A model generated the notes under the pieces. The model was given only the letters and a program-made list of their open reading frames with translations, made no database searches and was not told where the DNA came from. Made by a program: the position numbers and the translations under genes. A stretch of DNA of 64,000 nt from Conchocele bisecta. Its lineage: Eukaryota > Mollusca > Bivalvia > Lucinida > Thyasiridae. The stretch is taken from assembly GCA_029237695.1 (NCBI GenBank), contig CM055279.1, forward strand, positions 24,183,919-24,247,918, written 5' to 3'. Below, piece after piece: positions 22,850-34,355 of this stretch; position 1 is the stretch's first letter; each line of letters starts with the position of its first letter.

Positions 22850-23374
22850 AGAAGTGCGCCTAAGTTTCTAAATTATGTCATAACTTATATATCCCTTGAA
22901 GGATTACTTCAACATTTCAACACAGTAGACCTGTGGACAAATGTCACACACCCATGCTGCTCTTGATATTTTGACCTTCACAAATTTGAACTGTTTTTCA
23001 CATTAAACAGTTTCTCAATTCTGTCATAACTTATGTATTTCTTGAATGATTACTTAAATATTTAAACACATCATACTTTTGGACAAATGACACACGTCCA
23101 TGCTGCCATTAATATGACCTTGACATTTTGACCTTCATAATTTTGAACTTTTTCTCACAAGATGTTCGCCGGATTTTTCAATTCTATCATTCCTTCTACA
23201 TCTCTTGAAGGATTACTTAAATATTTCAACACGGCGTACGTGTGGATAAATGCCACACATACATGCTGCCCTTAATATGACATTGACCTTTTGACCTCAC
23301 AACTTTTAACTTGTTGACACATTAAGCAGTTCGCCGGAGTTTCTCAAGTCTGTCATTGCGTCTATATCCCGTGA
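22850..23374. repeat. TGACCTT satellite, left block
   Basis: Three and a part tandem units (starts near 22891, 23035, 23200, 23365; spacing 144-165 bp) contain 'cttgaaggattacttcaa', 'ccacacatccatgctgcc' and 'tgaccttgaccttttgacc'. The fourth unit is cut by transposon-like element 1 at 'tatatcccgtga' and resumes after it at 28094. Confidence 0.82.
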
Positions 23375-23543
23375 TAGTCCATGTGACAGGTGAACTCTGA
23401 GTACCAAAAAAGTGGGCAAGTCGGCACTATATTTTTCAATTAGCCCTATATGTCACGACTCGGAAAAAAAGTGATGGCCGTCTGAGTTCCACAGCTAAAC
23501 TAGTTTTGGCGGCCATTTTTCAAAATGGCCGCCAGTATTCTAG
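23375..23543 (+). repeat. Element 1 left TIR
   Basis: Matches the reverse complement of 27922-28093, including 'gagtaccaaaaaagtgggca', 'cactatatttttca', 'ttccacagctaaac' and 'ttggcggccatttttcaaaa'. Similarity is strong but imperfect, so the element is not brand new. Confidence 0.88.
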
Positions 23544-24090
23544 GACATTTCTTAATTGTGTCTAACATTTTATTGGTTTGTCTGAGGCACATTTATTCCG
23601 AGATAACAAATGCTCAGAATACAATTTTACAAAATAAATTGAAGAAAAAATGGCCATTGCTTTATTTGGTATTGAGATAATTTTCAAAATGGCGGCCAGT
23701 TTTTTTTCGTATTTCTTAAATATGTCTGTAACATTTAATTGGGTTATCTGAGGCACATTTATTTACAGATAAAAACTGTTCAGAATACAATTTTACATAA
23801 TATATTGAAGAAAAAAAGGCCATTGCTTTATTTGGTATTGAGATATTTTTCAAAATTGCAGCCAGTATTGTAGCATATTTCTTAAATTTATCTGTAACAT
23901 TTAATTGGTTTGTCCGAGGCACATTTGTTTGGAAATAATACTGTTCATAATACCATATTCCATATTATATTGTATGAAAATGGACATTGCCTCATTTGGT
24001 GTCGAGACAATTTTCAAAATGGCCGCCAGTGTTTTAGCATATTTCTTAAGTACTATTTACTAGTAATTGGTTTGTCTGAGACACATTTAT
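23517..24090. repeat. Element 1 subterminal tandem repeats, about 165 bp
   Basis: Starts at 23517, 23681, 23847 and 24011 (3.4 units). Each opens 'ttttcaaaatggcggccagt' and continues 'atatttcttaaat', 'gtctgtaacatttaattggt', 'ctgaggcacatttatt' and 'ccattgctttatttggtatt'. The first overlaps the TIR. Such repeats are typical protein-binding platforms at transposon ends (inference). Confidence 0.85.
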
Positions 24091-24620
24091 TCATTAAACT
24101 CAATTGCAATACGTCAAGTTTTGTCAGACCATCGCCCAGGTTCAAAAACAAAATGGTCTTATTGCATTTGTATGGTGTGAACAAACAATATCATATTGTG
24201 GACTTAACCAGAATGTGAGTGGACCAGTGTATGATAATTTTTGCCTTGTCGCATCTCCTTAAATCGCATATGTTCTTCCAAAAAATGTGATACTTTCCGT
24301 AAATGGTGTATAATGTTGACACATTCATTACAATACCTGTATGTGCTCTGAGGATTGAGTCAACAATTGACGCCAGTTACAAAATATATCGCAGATCTTG
24401 AAACAATTTCGAAAAACAACTTCTTATATGCGATTAAAGGCATCTATTTCCATACATAGCTCAAATGGATTCACTTACAAAATGGCTAACAGAAGTCCTT
24501 GATCACATTGGTTAGTGTGGATCGACATCCAGCTGTGGATTAATACTAGTTACAAATGCAATATTACCAATTGTTGAGAGAACATGGCTTATGTATATCC
24601 TGTATCTGAGCAATACTGGT

Positions 24621-27600
24621 TCAATCATCATCACTGTCAGATGAAGCATTTTCACCCTGATGAATTTGTTCGTCATCATTCGCCATGTTGGTGCACGTCA
24701 GTAGCTTACATGCTTCTGTACATTTGACGATGCATGTACAGTCTGGCGATCGACATACTCTGCTGCACTTGCAGGACAGAAGACCTAACACAACTTCTGG
24801 AGCTGGGAGGCCCGTCATCCAGTTGATAACTGGAATCCCGGTGTCGCTTACTGTCCATCCGTGTTCTTCACTGAGGATGGGAATGTCCGGACAGTTAATT
24901 AAGCTGCAGCCTGGTAGTTTGCTCGACGTGTGTGTTGACGCAGTGTATCCTCACACGGGGGAAGTTGACCGCTCTCGATTTCCCCACTCTGCTGCGAAAT
25001 AGTTGATATCGTAACTCGTTTACTTCGCTTGTTTTAGTGTTGCGGCAGTACAGCTGGCAGGTGAAATCTTGGATGACACAGAATACTTCGTTGGGGAGGT
25101 GCCAATCCATGCCGTGTGACGTAAACGCCTCCCTGTACGTTGAGTGAGTCAGCAGTATTTTCAATGCTTTCAACTTTCCTTGCCCGGCAAGTGCGCTGAC
25201 CGTGTCACATCCGGTCCACGGATGAAGTCCCATAAGGGCAGTGCAAACATCTGGTCCAACTGCTGTAGCAAGTTTGGTGATGTCGAAAAGCCTGATCGAC
25301 GATTTTGTACCACGTCTTATAAATAGCTTGCTGTTGAAATCTCCATTCAATGCTAGACATATGATGAATACATCTGTGTCGTCACTCACGAAGACCAGTG
25401 ATGGATATGTGTCTGCAGCATGTTTCGCGTGCAGCAGTAAACGTGTATCGGCCTCCTGTTGGTTGGATTTCAGATCTTCAACTATTTCCCAGCCTCCGCG
25501 TGTGAGCTTCAGACAGACATCACCACAGGTGACGAATATGGATCTACTTCCAAGTTTCTCTCTCTTCTCTGGCTCTTTCCAGTTCTCAGCTGGAAACTCT
25601 GTGAGTTTGTTCTTGCTCTCCGTATTTGCCAGGAGTCGTCTCCAGCTATGTATCTTGTGTCCTGCCATTATCTTGTTGAAGGCGACGCCGTCTTCTGAAC
25701 CACGATGAGCTCGTTCTGCGGCTTTGATAGAGTGACTTTGATACACATCAAAAATGACATCAATCCTCTCATTTTCTGCACTGGCGTGAATCATCTGTGA
25801 GAAAATATTATCAGAAAGTTTGTTGAATGTACGATTCTCACCATGAAACTTGTGGATTAGTGCCATTGCATCGATCAGTGTAGCAGATGGGTGGGGGATT
25901 TCCTCAGCCGGCGATACCTTGGTCTCTAGATGTTTCGCCAGAACAGCTTTGTTGGTCTTTTTCATTGTGTCATCGGTGTTTGCTAATGCCCATGGCAATG
26001 GACCAAGAGGGTGACATAGGACATCGCGCATCGCTAGCTGCCTGTTTTCTGCAATCAGCACCATGTTTCCGAACAACTTAAGATCAGCCTTCAGGACAAT
26101 TTCTTTGGACGGACCTTTGGCTGTTTTATTGTTCATGTCACTGAACGTTTTCACTTTGAGTTTCTTGATTGGCTCATGGAAGCCTTCACCCTTTTCCAAA
26201 CGTTGATCTTGAAATGCTGTGTAAGCACCCTGTCCCTGTTTCAGAGCTGTAAGTAGACCGGTGGAAACCTCAGGTGTAGCAACTGTTCCGGTAGATAAGC
26301 TAACGAGGTCTGATGGATCGCTACCAAAGGGATTCGTCCAGTTGTTGTCCATGATATCCACTAATGCAGCAACGTCCGAGTCGTCCCTCTTTATTCGCGC
26401 TTTCCCAAGGTCTTTGTGACTTACTTTGCCTGGAAGTTGCAAATATATCTGATGTCGGAGTTCCCGTAACGCCAACGTTCTGTGATCGGCTGTTAGGTAG
26501 TAGCGAGTAACTGCACCGGGATTCAGGTTGAATCCGCGCGTGCCGCCAGCTGTATGTGTATCCTTATTGACGGTTTCTTCTGTTGTCTGATCAACGGCGA
26601 TCTTGGCAAAGGGATGCGTATCCCTTAGCTGAACTGAGAATCTCCCATTCTGGAAGTGATTGTATATATCTGGACTTGTCTCCTGCAACCTGGTCATATC
26701 TGCGTAGTAGACAGGTAGGTATCTAGAATAGCTTTTCTTGTCCATAGCGAAACACCAGGGGATCATGTCTCGGATGCAGGCAATGTGAAGATGCCAGTCA
26801 CCTTCTCTATCAGCTCGGATCAATCCGAGAAGAAGTTCAATCATCTCTACATAGGTCATCCAAAATGCCGCTAATGGTCCTCTGCCATGTCTCAACTCTT
26901 CTAGGTACTTTCCAAATAGGCCAATCATATGTATGCATGATTCATTGGTCAAAGCAGCTAGTTGTGTCGCATGGCTCACATTCTCGCCCAAATTGTACAG
27001 TACATCAACAGTGTCATTCAGCAGCGGGAGATACTCAACGTGAGTGTGCTTGATTGAATCCTCAAAACCCGACCAGGTTAGCCTCATCAAAGCTTCATAC
27101 GTCAACTTGTGGAGACGGACAGCTCGATTGTACTGCTTTCCTTCAAGGACTTTTGCAATGGATCCTTCCGCAATGACTCCAGACTCAACTGTCAGGTCAC
27201 GAAGCCCAGCGTCACTGAACATCTTGCCGACTATCGACATCAGATTGCAGATGGTATGGAAGTTTCCCATCATCAAGACAATATTTCCAAACCTCTCCGG
27301 ATACCGCCATGCAATTTCCGTTGCCTTCGCAAACAATGCCTGATCAAAGACGACAGCGATCTTTTCAAGATGTAGGGCTGACTTGATGGTGCTGGTTTGT
27401 TGTAAAACCTCCTGCACCGTTGAAGCTTCTGTTGCTGGCGCATTCACTGTCGGCAGGTACCCGATCGTGTCTGGATTAACTTATACGTGATCTCTGGTAA
27501 GGATATTGAATCCTGTCCACGAACTAACTTGTTCTTCCGTGTTATGTGCACGCACCATTATCCATAGTAAGTCCCGTTGACGTGCACTTGAGCTTGCTGC

Positions 27601-27663
27601 TGAAAGTGCGCTAGTGATTTCAGATGGTACAACTGGAGGAGGGCTTTGTCTCTTCCCAGCCAC
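24621..27663 (-). CDS. PIN/FEN1-like nuclease family protein with CXC tail (element 1 gene)
   Basis: The longest frame in the window: about 850 codons (27447-24895) uninterrupted. N-terminal extension to 27663 in the same frame, broken by one TAA at 27481. Early block: VVFDQALFAKATEIAWRYPE, then MMGNFHTICNLMSIVGKMF. Near the C-terminus: QQEADTRLLLHAKHA, VFVSDDTDVFIICLALNG and LHPWTGCDTVSALAGQGK. This order (E-x-D, D-D-x-D, G-C-D with a glycine/lysine loop) resembles the acidic core and helix-hairpin-helix of FEN1/XPG nucleases. After two small frameshifts near 24920 the tail CKCSRVCRSPDCTCIVKC follows. The protein family is familiar to me only as uncharacterised. Nuclease function and a transposition role are inference. 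No ATG start is visible; upstream exons may be missing. Confidence 0.75.
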
Positions 27664-27921
27664 ATATATTGGGAGAGGTATGTCTGATATGTATGAATTA
27701 CTGCATGAACAAAATTTGTTTTTTTCAATAAAATCATTTTTTAGTGCGAAATTTGTAAATTTCTGACGGATTTTCTCATTTTCCTCAGTATTTCGCTATC
27801 CGTTTTCAATTAAATGTACATCAGCGTATGTAAAATAGCATACTGAACATATTTCATCTGGGGTACACTGGTCTCAGACCATCAGAAAAAATGTTATAGG
27901 CAAATCTAGAATTTTGCTAAA

Positions 27922-28093
27922 AATACGGCAGCCATTTTGAAAAATGGCCGCCAAAATATGTTTAGCTGTGGAATTGAGATGGCCATCACCTTTTTTCTGT
28001 CAGGTAACAGTTTACACTAAGTGAAAAATATAGTGGCAACTTGCCCACTTTTTTGGTACTCAAACACATTTTGGCCAGCTGTCAGAGGGACTA
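27922..28093 (+). repeat. Element 1 right TIR
   Basis: Inverted partner of 23375-23543; it ends 'gagggacta' before the TGA at 28094-28096. Confidence 0.88.
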
Positions 28094-28360
28094 TGAAGGG
28101 TTACTCTAATAGTTCAATACACCATACTTATGGACAAGTGCCACACATCCATGCTGCCTTTAATATGACCATGACATTTTGACCTTGACAACTTTGAACT
28201 TTTTCACATCTTAATAAGTTCTAAATTTTGTCATAACTTCTACAGCCCTTGAAGGATTACTTTAATATTTCAATACATCATACTTGTGCACACGTGCCAT
28301 ATAATCATGCTGCCCTTAACATGACCTTCGCCATTTGACCTTCACCACTGTGCTTATGAA
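28094..28360. repeat. TGACCTT satellite, right block
   Basis: Resumption of the satellite split by element 1. Units start near 28094 and 28242, with 'cccttgaaggattacttt' and 'catgaccttcgccatttgac'. It supports the insertion-site reconstruction at both edges of the element. Confidence 0.8.
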
Positions 28361-29387
28361 TACTTACCACTTTTGGTTAAATTACTTTCCCACAGTTTCT
28401 CCGATCTGCCACCGGGGGCATTCGTGTGCCGACAGGCCACATTTTCTTGTTATTACTTCAAACTACATGTAGTTGTTTGGTTTGTAGCCCCAGAGGATGA
28501 GAAAATCAAACAATACATAGGAATGACACAGTATATAAGACAGAAATATGTGGCTGGGCTAATGTAAAACTAGTTGGTGTGTACTAACCATGATATTCAG
28601 TGTCCGGTGTTACGTGTCAAATCCCTCCGCGTAATTTATCCGAAACCTCATAAAGTAATGTTTGCGCATTACCAAATGCTGAAACCACCGAATGATGAAA
28701 CCACATGACGTAATGATGAAACCGCATGACGTAATGACGGAACCGCATGGAGTAATGATGAAACTGTATGTCGTAATGACGAAACGTGAGGTAATGATGA
28801 AACCACATGAGGTACCGATAGAACCGCGTGACGTAATGATAAAACCGATTGTCATAATGACGTAACCGCATTACATAATGGTGTAAGCCTGCATAAGACA
28901 GCTATGACGTTCCATAGTTACCGGTGGGTTAATATGGTTGAGACCTTGAACTCATGCAACATTTTTATCTGAACGATATCCGCTTCAAAAACGGGTATAC
29001 ACTGTACAGGTTAGACACCTCCAAATAGTTTTACTATATCATTTATCCGAATGCCATCCAATAAGGCCAGTCTCTCCTACTTTCACTATTCGTATGGATG
29101 CTGTGGAACCCAGTTGTACATGACCTGCAGCCAGTCTGTACTGGTTCTGTATGAACTAAACAAAAGGTTCACTTACTCCTAAGAAAGAAAAATCCAACCC
29201 TGTCATATCCTCCAATATTGTTTACATTTTTTGGCCACGGAAACTCTGTTTACATCACGTGACCAACACGTCCAGTGTTTTCTTTTAAATGCTACAAATA
29301 TGCTGAAAACTGGTGTTAAAGGCACCCCAAAATGTTCTTCAAATGAAACAGGGTATAGTACAGAGGCAGGACGACTAAAATCTATTG
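28361..29387. other. Spacer between elements 1 and 2
   Basis: A 64-codon frame at 28373-28567 follows a plausible acceptor ('actttcccacag') but has no recognisable domain, so no gene is called. A minisatellite lies at 28640-28880. The rest (28900-29387) shows nothing recognisable. Confidence 0.45.
28640..28880. repeat. Minisatellite, GAAACCGCATGACGTAATGAT unit
   Basis: About ten degenerate units of 18-21 bp. The pattern 'accgcatgacgtaatgat' includes the palindrome 'tgacgta', a CRE-like half site, but this is probably incidental to the repeat. Confidence 0.8.
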
Positions 29388-29515
29388 AACCTTGCAATGT
29401 CTGGCAACAATCATTTTTTTCTATTTTCTTATAGGACTTGGTGCCTAGATAAAATTTTGGCTGGGTGGGAACTTCCCACCCGCTTGGCTTTTTCAGAATC
29501 CAAGATGGCCGCCGC
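29388..29515 (+). repeat. Element 2 left TIR
   Basis: Inverted partner of 33905-34033. The best-matching blocks are 'aaccttgcaatgtctggcaa' at the outer edge and 'ttttcagaatccaagatggc' inside. Confidence 0.75.
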
Positions 29516-30178
29516 AAAATAGCAAAATCTAGCAAAACAGCAAAATTGTGTTTTAAATTGGTACAGAAGTTGAATGTGTCATATTGAGTATAAATCTTTG
29601 ACCTGGAACACAAAATGGCCGCCATTGTTTTCAAAATGGCCGCCATTTTTTTCAAGATGGCCGCCGTGTAATATCAATTTTGCTAGAAATGACATATAAT
29701 CTGAAGAAATTTGTTTAGGGGTGTGATATTAGTGGGTACATATGGATTTTCTGGGTCAGGAATTAGGTTTCTCATATGAATTCTATGTTTCGAGTTAGTA
29801 ATGTGTACAAAATCCAAGATGGCGGCCAATATAGTCACAAAAATGCTGTAAAATGATACAAATTCTGACCAAATTGACGTATGAAGGTGATCTTGGCGCG
29901 CCCACATAGGTTTTCTGGGGAGACGAATATGTTTCTGGTGTGAAAATAATATTTTGTTGCATAGAAATCCAAAATTGACCATCATAATGGTCAACAAATG
30001 TCTACTTTGCGAGTGTGAGCTGAAAAGTCAGCGGGGGACTAGAAGACCTACAGCTTACAACAACAACAAGAAGAACTGTCATCTGCTATTTGGGATATAT
30101 TTCAGGTAATTACCCATGTTCTATCCACTTCTATGTGCTAATAACAAACCTATGAATAGTTAAAAGTCATTAACTACA

Positions 30179-33100
30179 TTAGCCAGGGTGGACTCGTGCA
30201 AATCATTATTGATAACTTTGATGCCGTTATCAGTTCGCAGAACTGTCGCCTTGAATGCCACTACATGGCAATGCTGGCAGCCCGTGGAAGAAATGTCTAG
30301 CCAGTGTAGATGGTGTAGAAACGACAATCCCACGTCTCTCAAAAGACAAAATGAAAATACCTATCCCATGTGAGACACCGGTTGTTGAGTATACGGGGCC
30401 AAAGAAACCTAGTATGCCATTGGCCGCTACATACCATTTCGACATGTCAGATGACTTTGTAAAAGCCACAAATGTATCACTGGCCAGGGCCCGAGATGTG
30501 GACTTCCATTTTTTCAAGGATGTGCTGTTCAAAGCCAACACACCAGAGTACAATGGCTACAATACACAATTGAGTCCAGCTCCTAAGTCAGCAGTGGTCT
30601 ACCTTCCCCTGATCAACATGAAGGCAAGCGATCCAACTACCGTCCTCACAGCAATCACTAGAGGATTTGATGTGACCAGAAACTCAAACCAGGACATTAT
30701 GGTGCTAACCTGTGACCAGCAGATCTACAAGATCGTTGTGGACATTACTTTCCACCAACCTGAACTGCTGACAAACATAGTTGCGATTCTTGGTGGGATG
30801 CACTACCTTATGGATTTTGTGAGCTGCATCGGAACCCTGATGGCAGATAGCGGCCTGAAAGACATATTGTCAACATCGTTCGGCTCTGTGGAGAAGATGT
30901 TGCAAGGGAAGAAATATCCACAAAATGTCCGAGCGCTGCGCCTTCTCACGGAAGAACTTCTCCGACCAGTATTTGTCAAGAATCCGGAGCTGACATGTAT
31001 GGATGAACTGGAAGTTGTCCTGAATGTACTCGCGTCTCAAAGCCGTACCGCAAAGATGTGGATCAACAACATTGTGAAGCCAACTCTTCTGATGATGAGA
31101 TTCTGCCGAGCATCTTACGAAGGTGACTGGCCCCTTCACATCAAAACAGCTGAAGAAATGCTGCCCTACATGTGTGCGGCACACAAGTACAACTACGGAA
31201 GGTACGGTACTATGTGCGTTCCATGACATGGCTTGCACCGGAGATCCTGGACCCGTTCTGCAGAGGAGAACAATCGCTCCATCACATGGCTGGTCTTGAA
31301 AATGGACAGTGGAGTGACATGTTCATCGAAACAAACTGGATGAGGAAAGGACACGGACCCGGTGGCATCATTGGAACCACAGACAAACACCAAACGATGG
31401 CTACATGGGAGTACAGTATGGATGCCACCATGACCTTAACCGGTGATCTGAAGAAGCTGTCTGGTGATGACGTGAAAGAGAAGACGATCCACAAGGAAGA
31501 GTCGGAAGGTCGAATTGTTCAAGATGCACGTGATCGCCAATCACTTCGAACAGCTCTGGAGTCACGCATTGACCCAATGGACCCAGAAACCCATGTAGCA
31601 GGAGGACTAATCCACATCTGGAGTGGTCTGCTCGCTCAGCCAAATGTCAACGTAGACAGATCCATGGAAATTGGGACCGAACAGTTGAAATAATTCGAGG
31701 CATCGTGGCCAGGCGGCTTTTACAGCTCACTCACAAAACAAGTAGTCACTTTCGCTGAAAAGAAACGTCTCACATTGGGCGAGAATCACGTCATCGACCA
31801 GGAGGCAATTTATGCTCGTGTTATCGGCCTTCTAGTTAGTCAGCGTGACCTCGATCTGCAAGAAGTCCTTGCCACAGAGCTAACCGCTTACCCTCCGTCG
31901 ATGTTTCATGCTGATGGCCGCATGCGGGTCGCTACAGGAAAGTCGGCGCTAAAGAAGAACATGCAGGTCGAGGTTTCACAGCGATTGAATAACAACCCAA
32001 CATCTATCATAATGGATGTGTCGGCTGTACTGTGGACAGTTGACTGGCCATCACATGGAATAGTGGAGACATTCATTTCAGGTTTCAAAGTGTGGCTCTC
32101 AAGTCGTTTGGCTGTGGCTGAGGTATTCCTGAGCTTTGACAGATATCGCGACTACTCAATCAAGAGCAGCACCAGATTCGCACGAGCTGCCGCTACACGT
32201 GTCCACCAGCTGAATCTGAACACATCCCTGCCTGCACGCGATGCGGTTCTCAAGAACTCCACCAACAAGACGCAGCTCAACAAACTCATATGTGAGCAGA
32301 TCCTTCACGATGAGAAGTACCTGAAGAATGTAACACAAAACCACAAGTTGGTGGTTACAGGTGATGATGCAGTACCCATTCAGATATTTAAGGCCGCAAA
32401 ATACCGCGTTTGGATCTTGCATCCACACACGAAGAGGCGGACATGATCATCACACAGCAAGCTATCAGCGTTGCAAAGGAAGATCCTGGTTCAAGAGTCA
32501 ATGTGGTATGTGACGACACTGACGTGTTTGCCTGCTTCTCCACTTCTATTCCCTTGAGAAGCTTGAATCGTCCCTGACGATGCAGTCACCTGTCCATGGT
32601 CGTTCTTGCATTGACATGAAGGAAACAGCTGACACTAATTCAGATATAATTCCTCAAATATTGGCACTACATGCTCTCACTGGTTGTGATTCGGTGGCGG
32701 CGACGTTTGGAATTGGAAAGACAACAGCAATCGCCGTAGCAAAAAAAGGCTACGATCTGGATCAGCTCGGTCAACCAACGGCAGACATCGCAAACGTCAT
32801 GAAGCAGGCGACAACTTTCATGGCAGCATGCTATGGCTTGAAGACACCGTGCTCTTCGATGACAGAGTGTCGCAAACACCAGTGGGCCCAGAAGGCTGGG
32901 AAGTCAACAATGGCACCGAAGCTGCAAAGCTTGCCCCCAACGACAGAAGCTTTTGAACAGAATGTACGTAGAGCTCATTACCAAACTGCTCAATGGTACA
33001 ATGCCATGAGTGGGGATCCACCGGCGGCTCTTGATGCAGTAGACTATGGATGGGAAGTTGACGAGACAAACAAATGTCTAAACCCACGGAATATGGCAGA

Positions 33101-33359
33101 TGGGATACCCTACGCTCCGGAACACATTCTCAAGTTGGTCAGGTGTGGTTGCGTGTCAGAACGAGCTTGCAGAGGTGGGAACTGTGGCTGCATGGGGCGC
33201 CAGCTTGTTTGTACGATGTTCTGTGCTTGTGGTAGTGGCCGGGCCTGCTCTAATCCGTTCAACACAAAGGAAGCAGAAACAGATGACCATGCTTTGGATG
33301 ATGCAGCCTACCAAGATATAGACACTGATACTGACGAGAATGGTTCAATAGAGGACTAA
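30179..33359 (+). pseudogene. PIN/FEN1-like family gene with CXC tail (element 2 copy), broken
   Basis: A paralogue of the element 1 gene in several frames. Order: IIDNFDAVISSQN (30209 region), frameshift, then VVYLPLINMKASDPTTVLTA, MVLTCDQQIYKIVV and ILGGMHYLMDFVSCIGTLMA (to about 31205). Next come a frameshift, a stop near 31691, ENHVIDQEAIYARVI (31787 on), a frameshift near 32440, then HEEADMIITQQAIS, VVCDDTDVFACF, a stop, and LHALTGCDSVAATFGIGK (32667 on). The tail CGCVSERACRGGNCGCMG then CTMFCACGSGRACSN ends at 33359, followed by an acidic terminus. It shares with element 1 the DQ-x-(I/L)(Y/F) block, the (E)EAD, DDTDVF and GCD motifs, and the cysteine tail. Clearly inactive. Confidence 0.8.
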
Positions 33360-33904
33360 TGTATAGTTACTTCATCCATCATGTCCATAACATGGGGTAT
33401 TCAAAATCATTGGAGGCCTCCTTGCTACGACACCTTCAATATGCTGTGAATGTATTGTCATCAGATATCAACCGGTGTCGACTTGAATTTCTATACCACT
33501 TGATCGGTTTTCGCAAACCCACAGACAGAATTCACAAACGATTTTGACTGTTACATGTGTTTGTTTGGTGATGTGGCTATCTTGATTTTAAATCATTAAA
33601 CTAACTACAAATGGTCCAGTAACATTATGTCCTCATTCTTTCACCTTACATGCATACTTATAGGTGCTGATAGTATGCCTTTAGTGTACTTACAACTTTT
33701 GAGATATATTTTAATATAGATTTCTGCGGTTTTTGTGTGAAATTCGGCGGCCATCTTGGATTTACATCATCAAGATGGTTTCAAATTCATAAAACTACTT
33801 CATAATTGTATTCCTCAATTTTGAAAGCATATAGAGAGACACAAAGATCATTATTCTACAGTACTTAGAACAGATGGTATGATGATAACTAGATTTATGT
33901 ATTT

Positions 33905-34033
33905 TATGGCGGCCATCTTGGATTTTAAAAAAGCCAAGCGACCAACAAGCTCCCACCCAGGCAAAATTGTATTGAAACAATGGGAACTATCGAAAAATGC
34001 AAAGAAATACTTGTTGCCAGACATTGCAAGGTT
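33905..34033 (+). repeat. Element 2 right TIR
   Basis: Reads 'ggcggccatcttggatttta' through 'ttgccagacattgcaaggtt', the reverse complement of the left TIR with small gaps. Confidence 0.75.
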
Positions 34034-34355
34034 ACCGGCCCGTCAGACTAGTAGTAATGGATCAAGATGTGAAAGCAAACGGTGTCTGTGACCTCAAAAC
34101 ACCCGCACTATATTTTTTATACCGGACTATTTTTGCCCCTGGGGGATTTCTTGCCATTTGGTATCGTCTAACCTACAGTATATACGTATCCAAAATGAAA
34201 GATCTGAAACTCCTGGTATTACATGCAGGTCAAATTAATGGAATGGAATGGTGCTTAACGGCCGATCAACACAAAAGAATATCCTACAGCTAGCAGGATA
34301 GGGGAGGCCCTGAATGGAAAATAGGGAGATTGATAAGTTAAATGAATGGAAATGT

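Larger units (their letters stand above)
23375..28093 (-). mobile_element. PIN/CXC transposon-like element 1
   Basis: A 4719-bp unit bounded by terminal inverted repeats of about 165 bp that begin 'tagtcc' and end 'ggacta'. It is inserted in a satellite unit. The left flank ends 'tatatcccg-TGA' and the right flank starts 'TGA-agggttac'; removing the element and one TGA restores 'tatatcccgtgaagggttac', matching neighbouring units ('atatcccttgaaggattact'). A 3-bp target duplication is therefore likely. Cargo: one long minus-strand gene with FEN/PIN-like motifs and a cysteine-rich tail, plus 165-bp subterminal repeats on the left. No known transposase motif is visible beyond this gene. Confidence 0.85.
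29388..34033 (+). mobile_element. PIN/CXC transposon-like element 2
   Basis: About 4.65 kb bounded by imperfect inverted repeats (29388-29515 and 33905-34033) that match at 'aaccttgcaatgtctggcaa', 'gggtgggaacttccc' (partly) and 'aatccaagatggccgcc'. It carries a plus-strand gene of the same family as element 1, so the two genes point away from each other. The left end holds several 'aagatggccgcc' copies (29500-29665, 29815); the right end holds two. The TIRs share no clear sequence with those of element 1 beyond this motif. No target duplication was found, and the exact outer ends are uncertain. Confidence 0.75.

Noticed and set aside
25241..25708. Plus-strand frames across 25.1-27.4 kb
   Set aside because: Shadows of the long minus-strand PIN/CXC gene.
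28373..28600. Possible terminal exon after 'actttcccacag'
   Set aside because: No recognisable domain, no partner exon and no clear reason to prefer it over chance.
28640..28880. CRE-like TGACGTAA sites as an enhancer
   Set aside because: They are part of a degenerate minisatellite unit with no gene start nearby.
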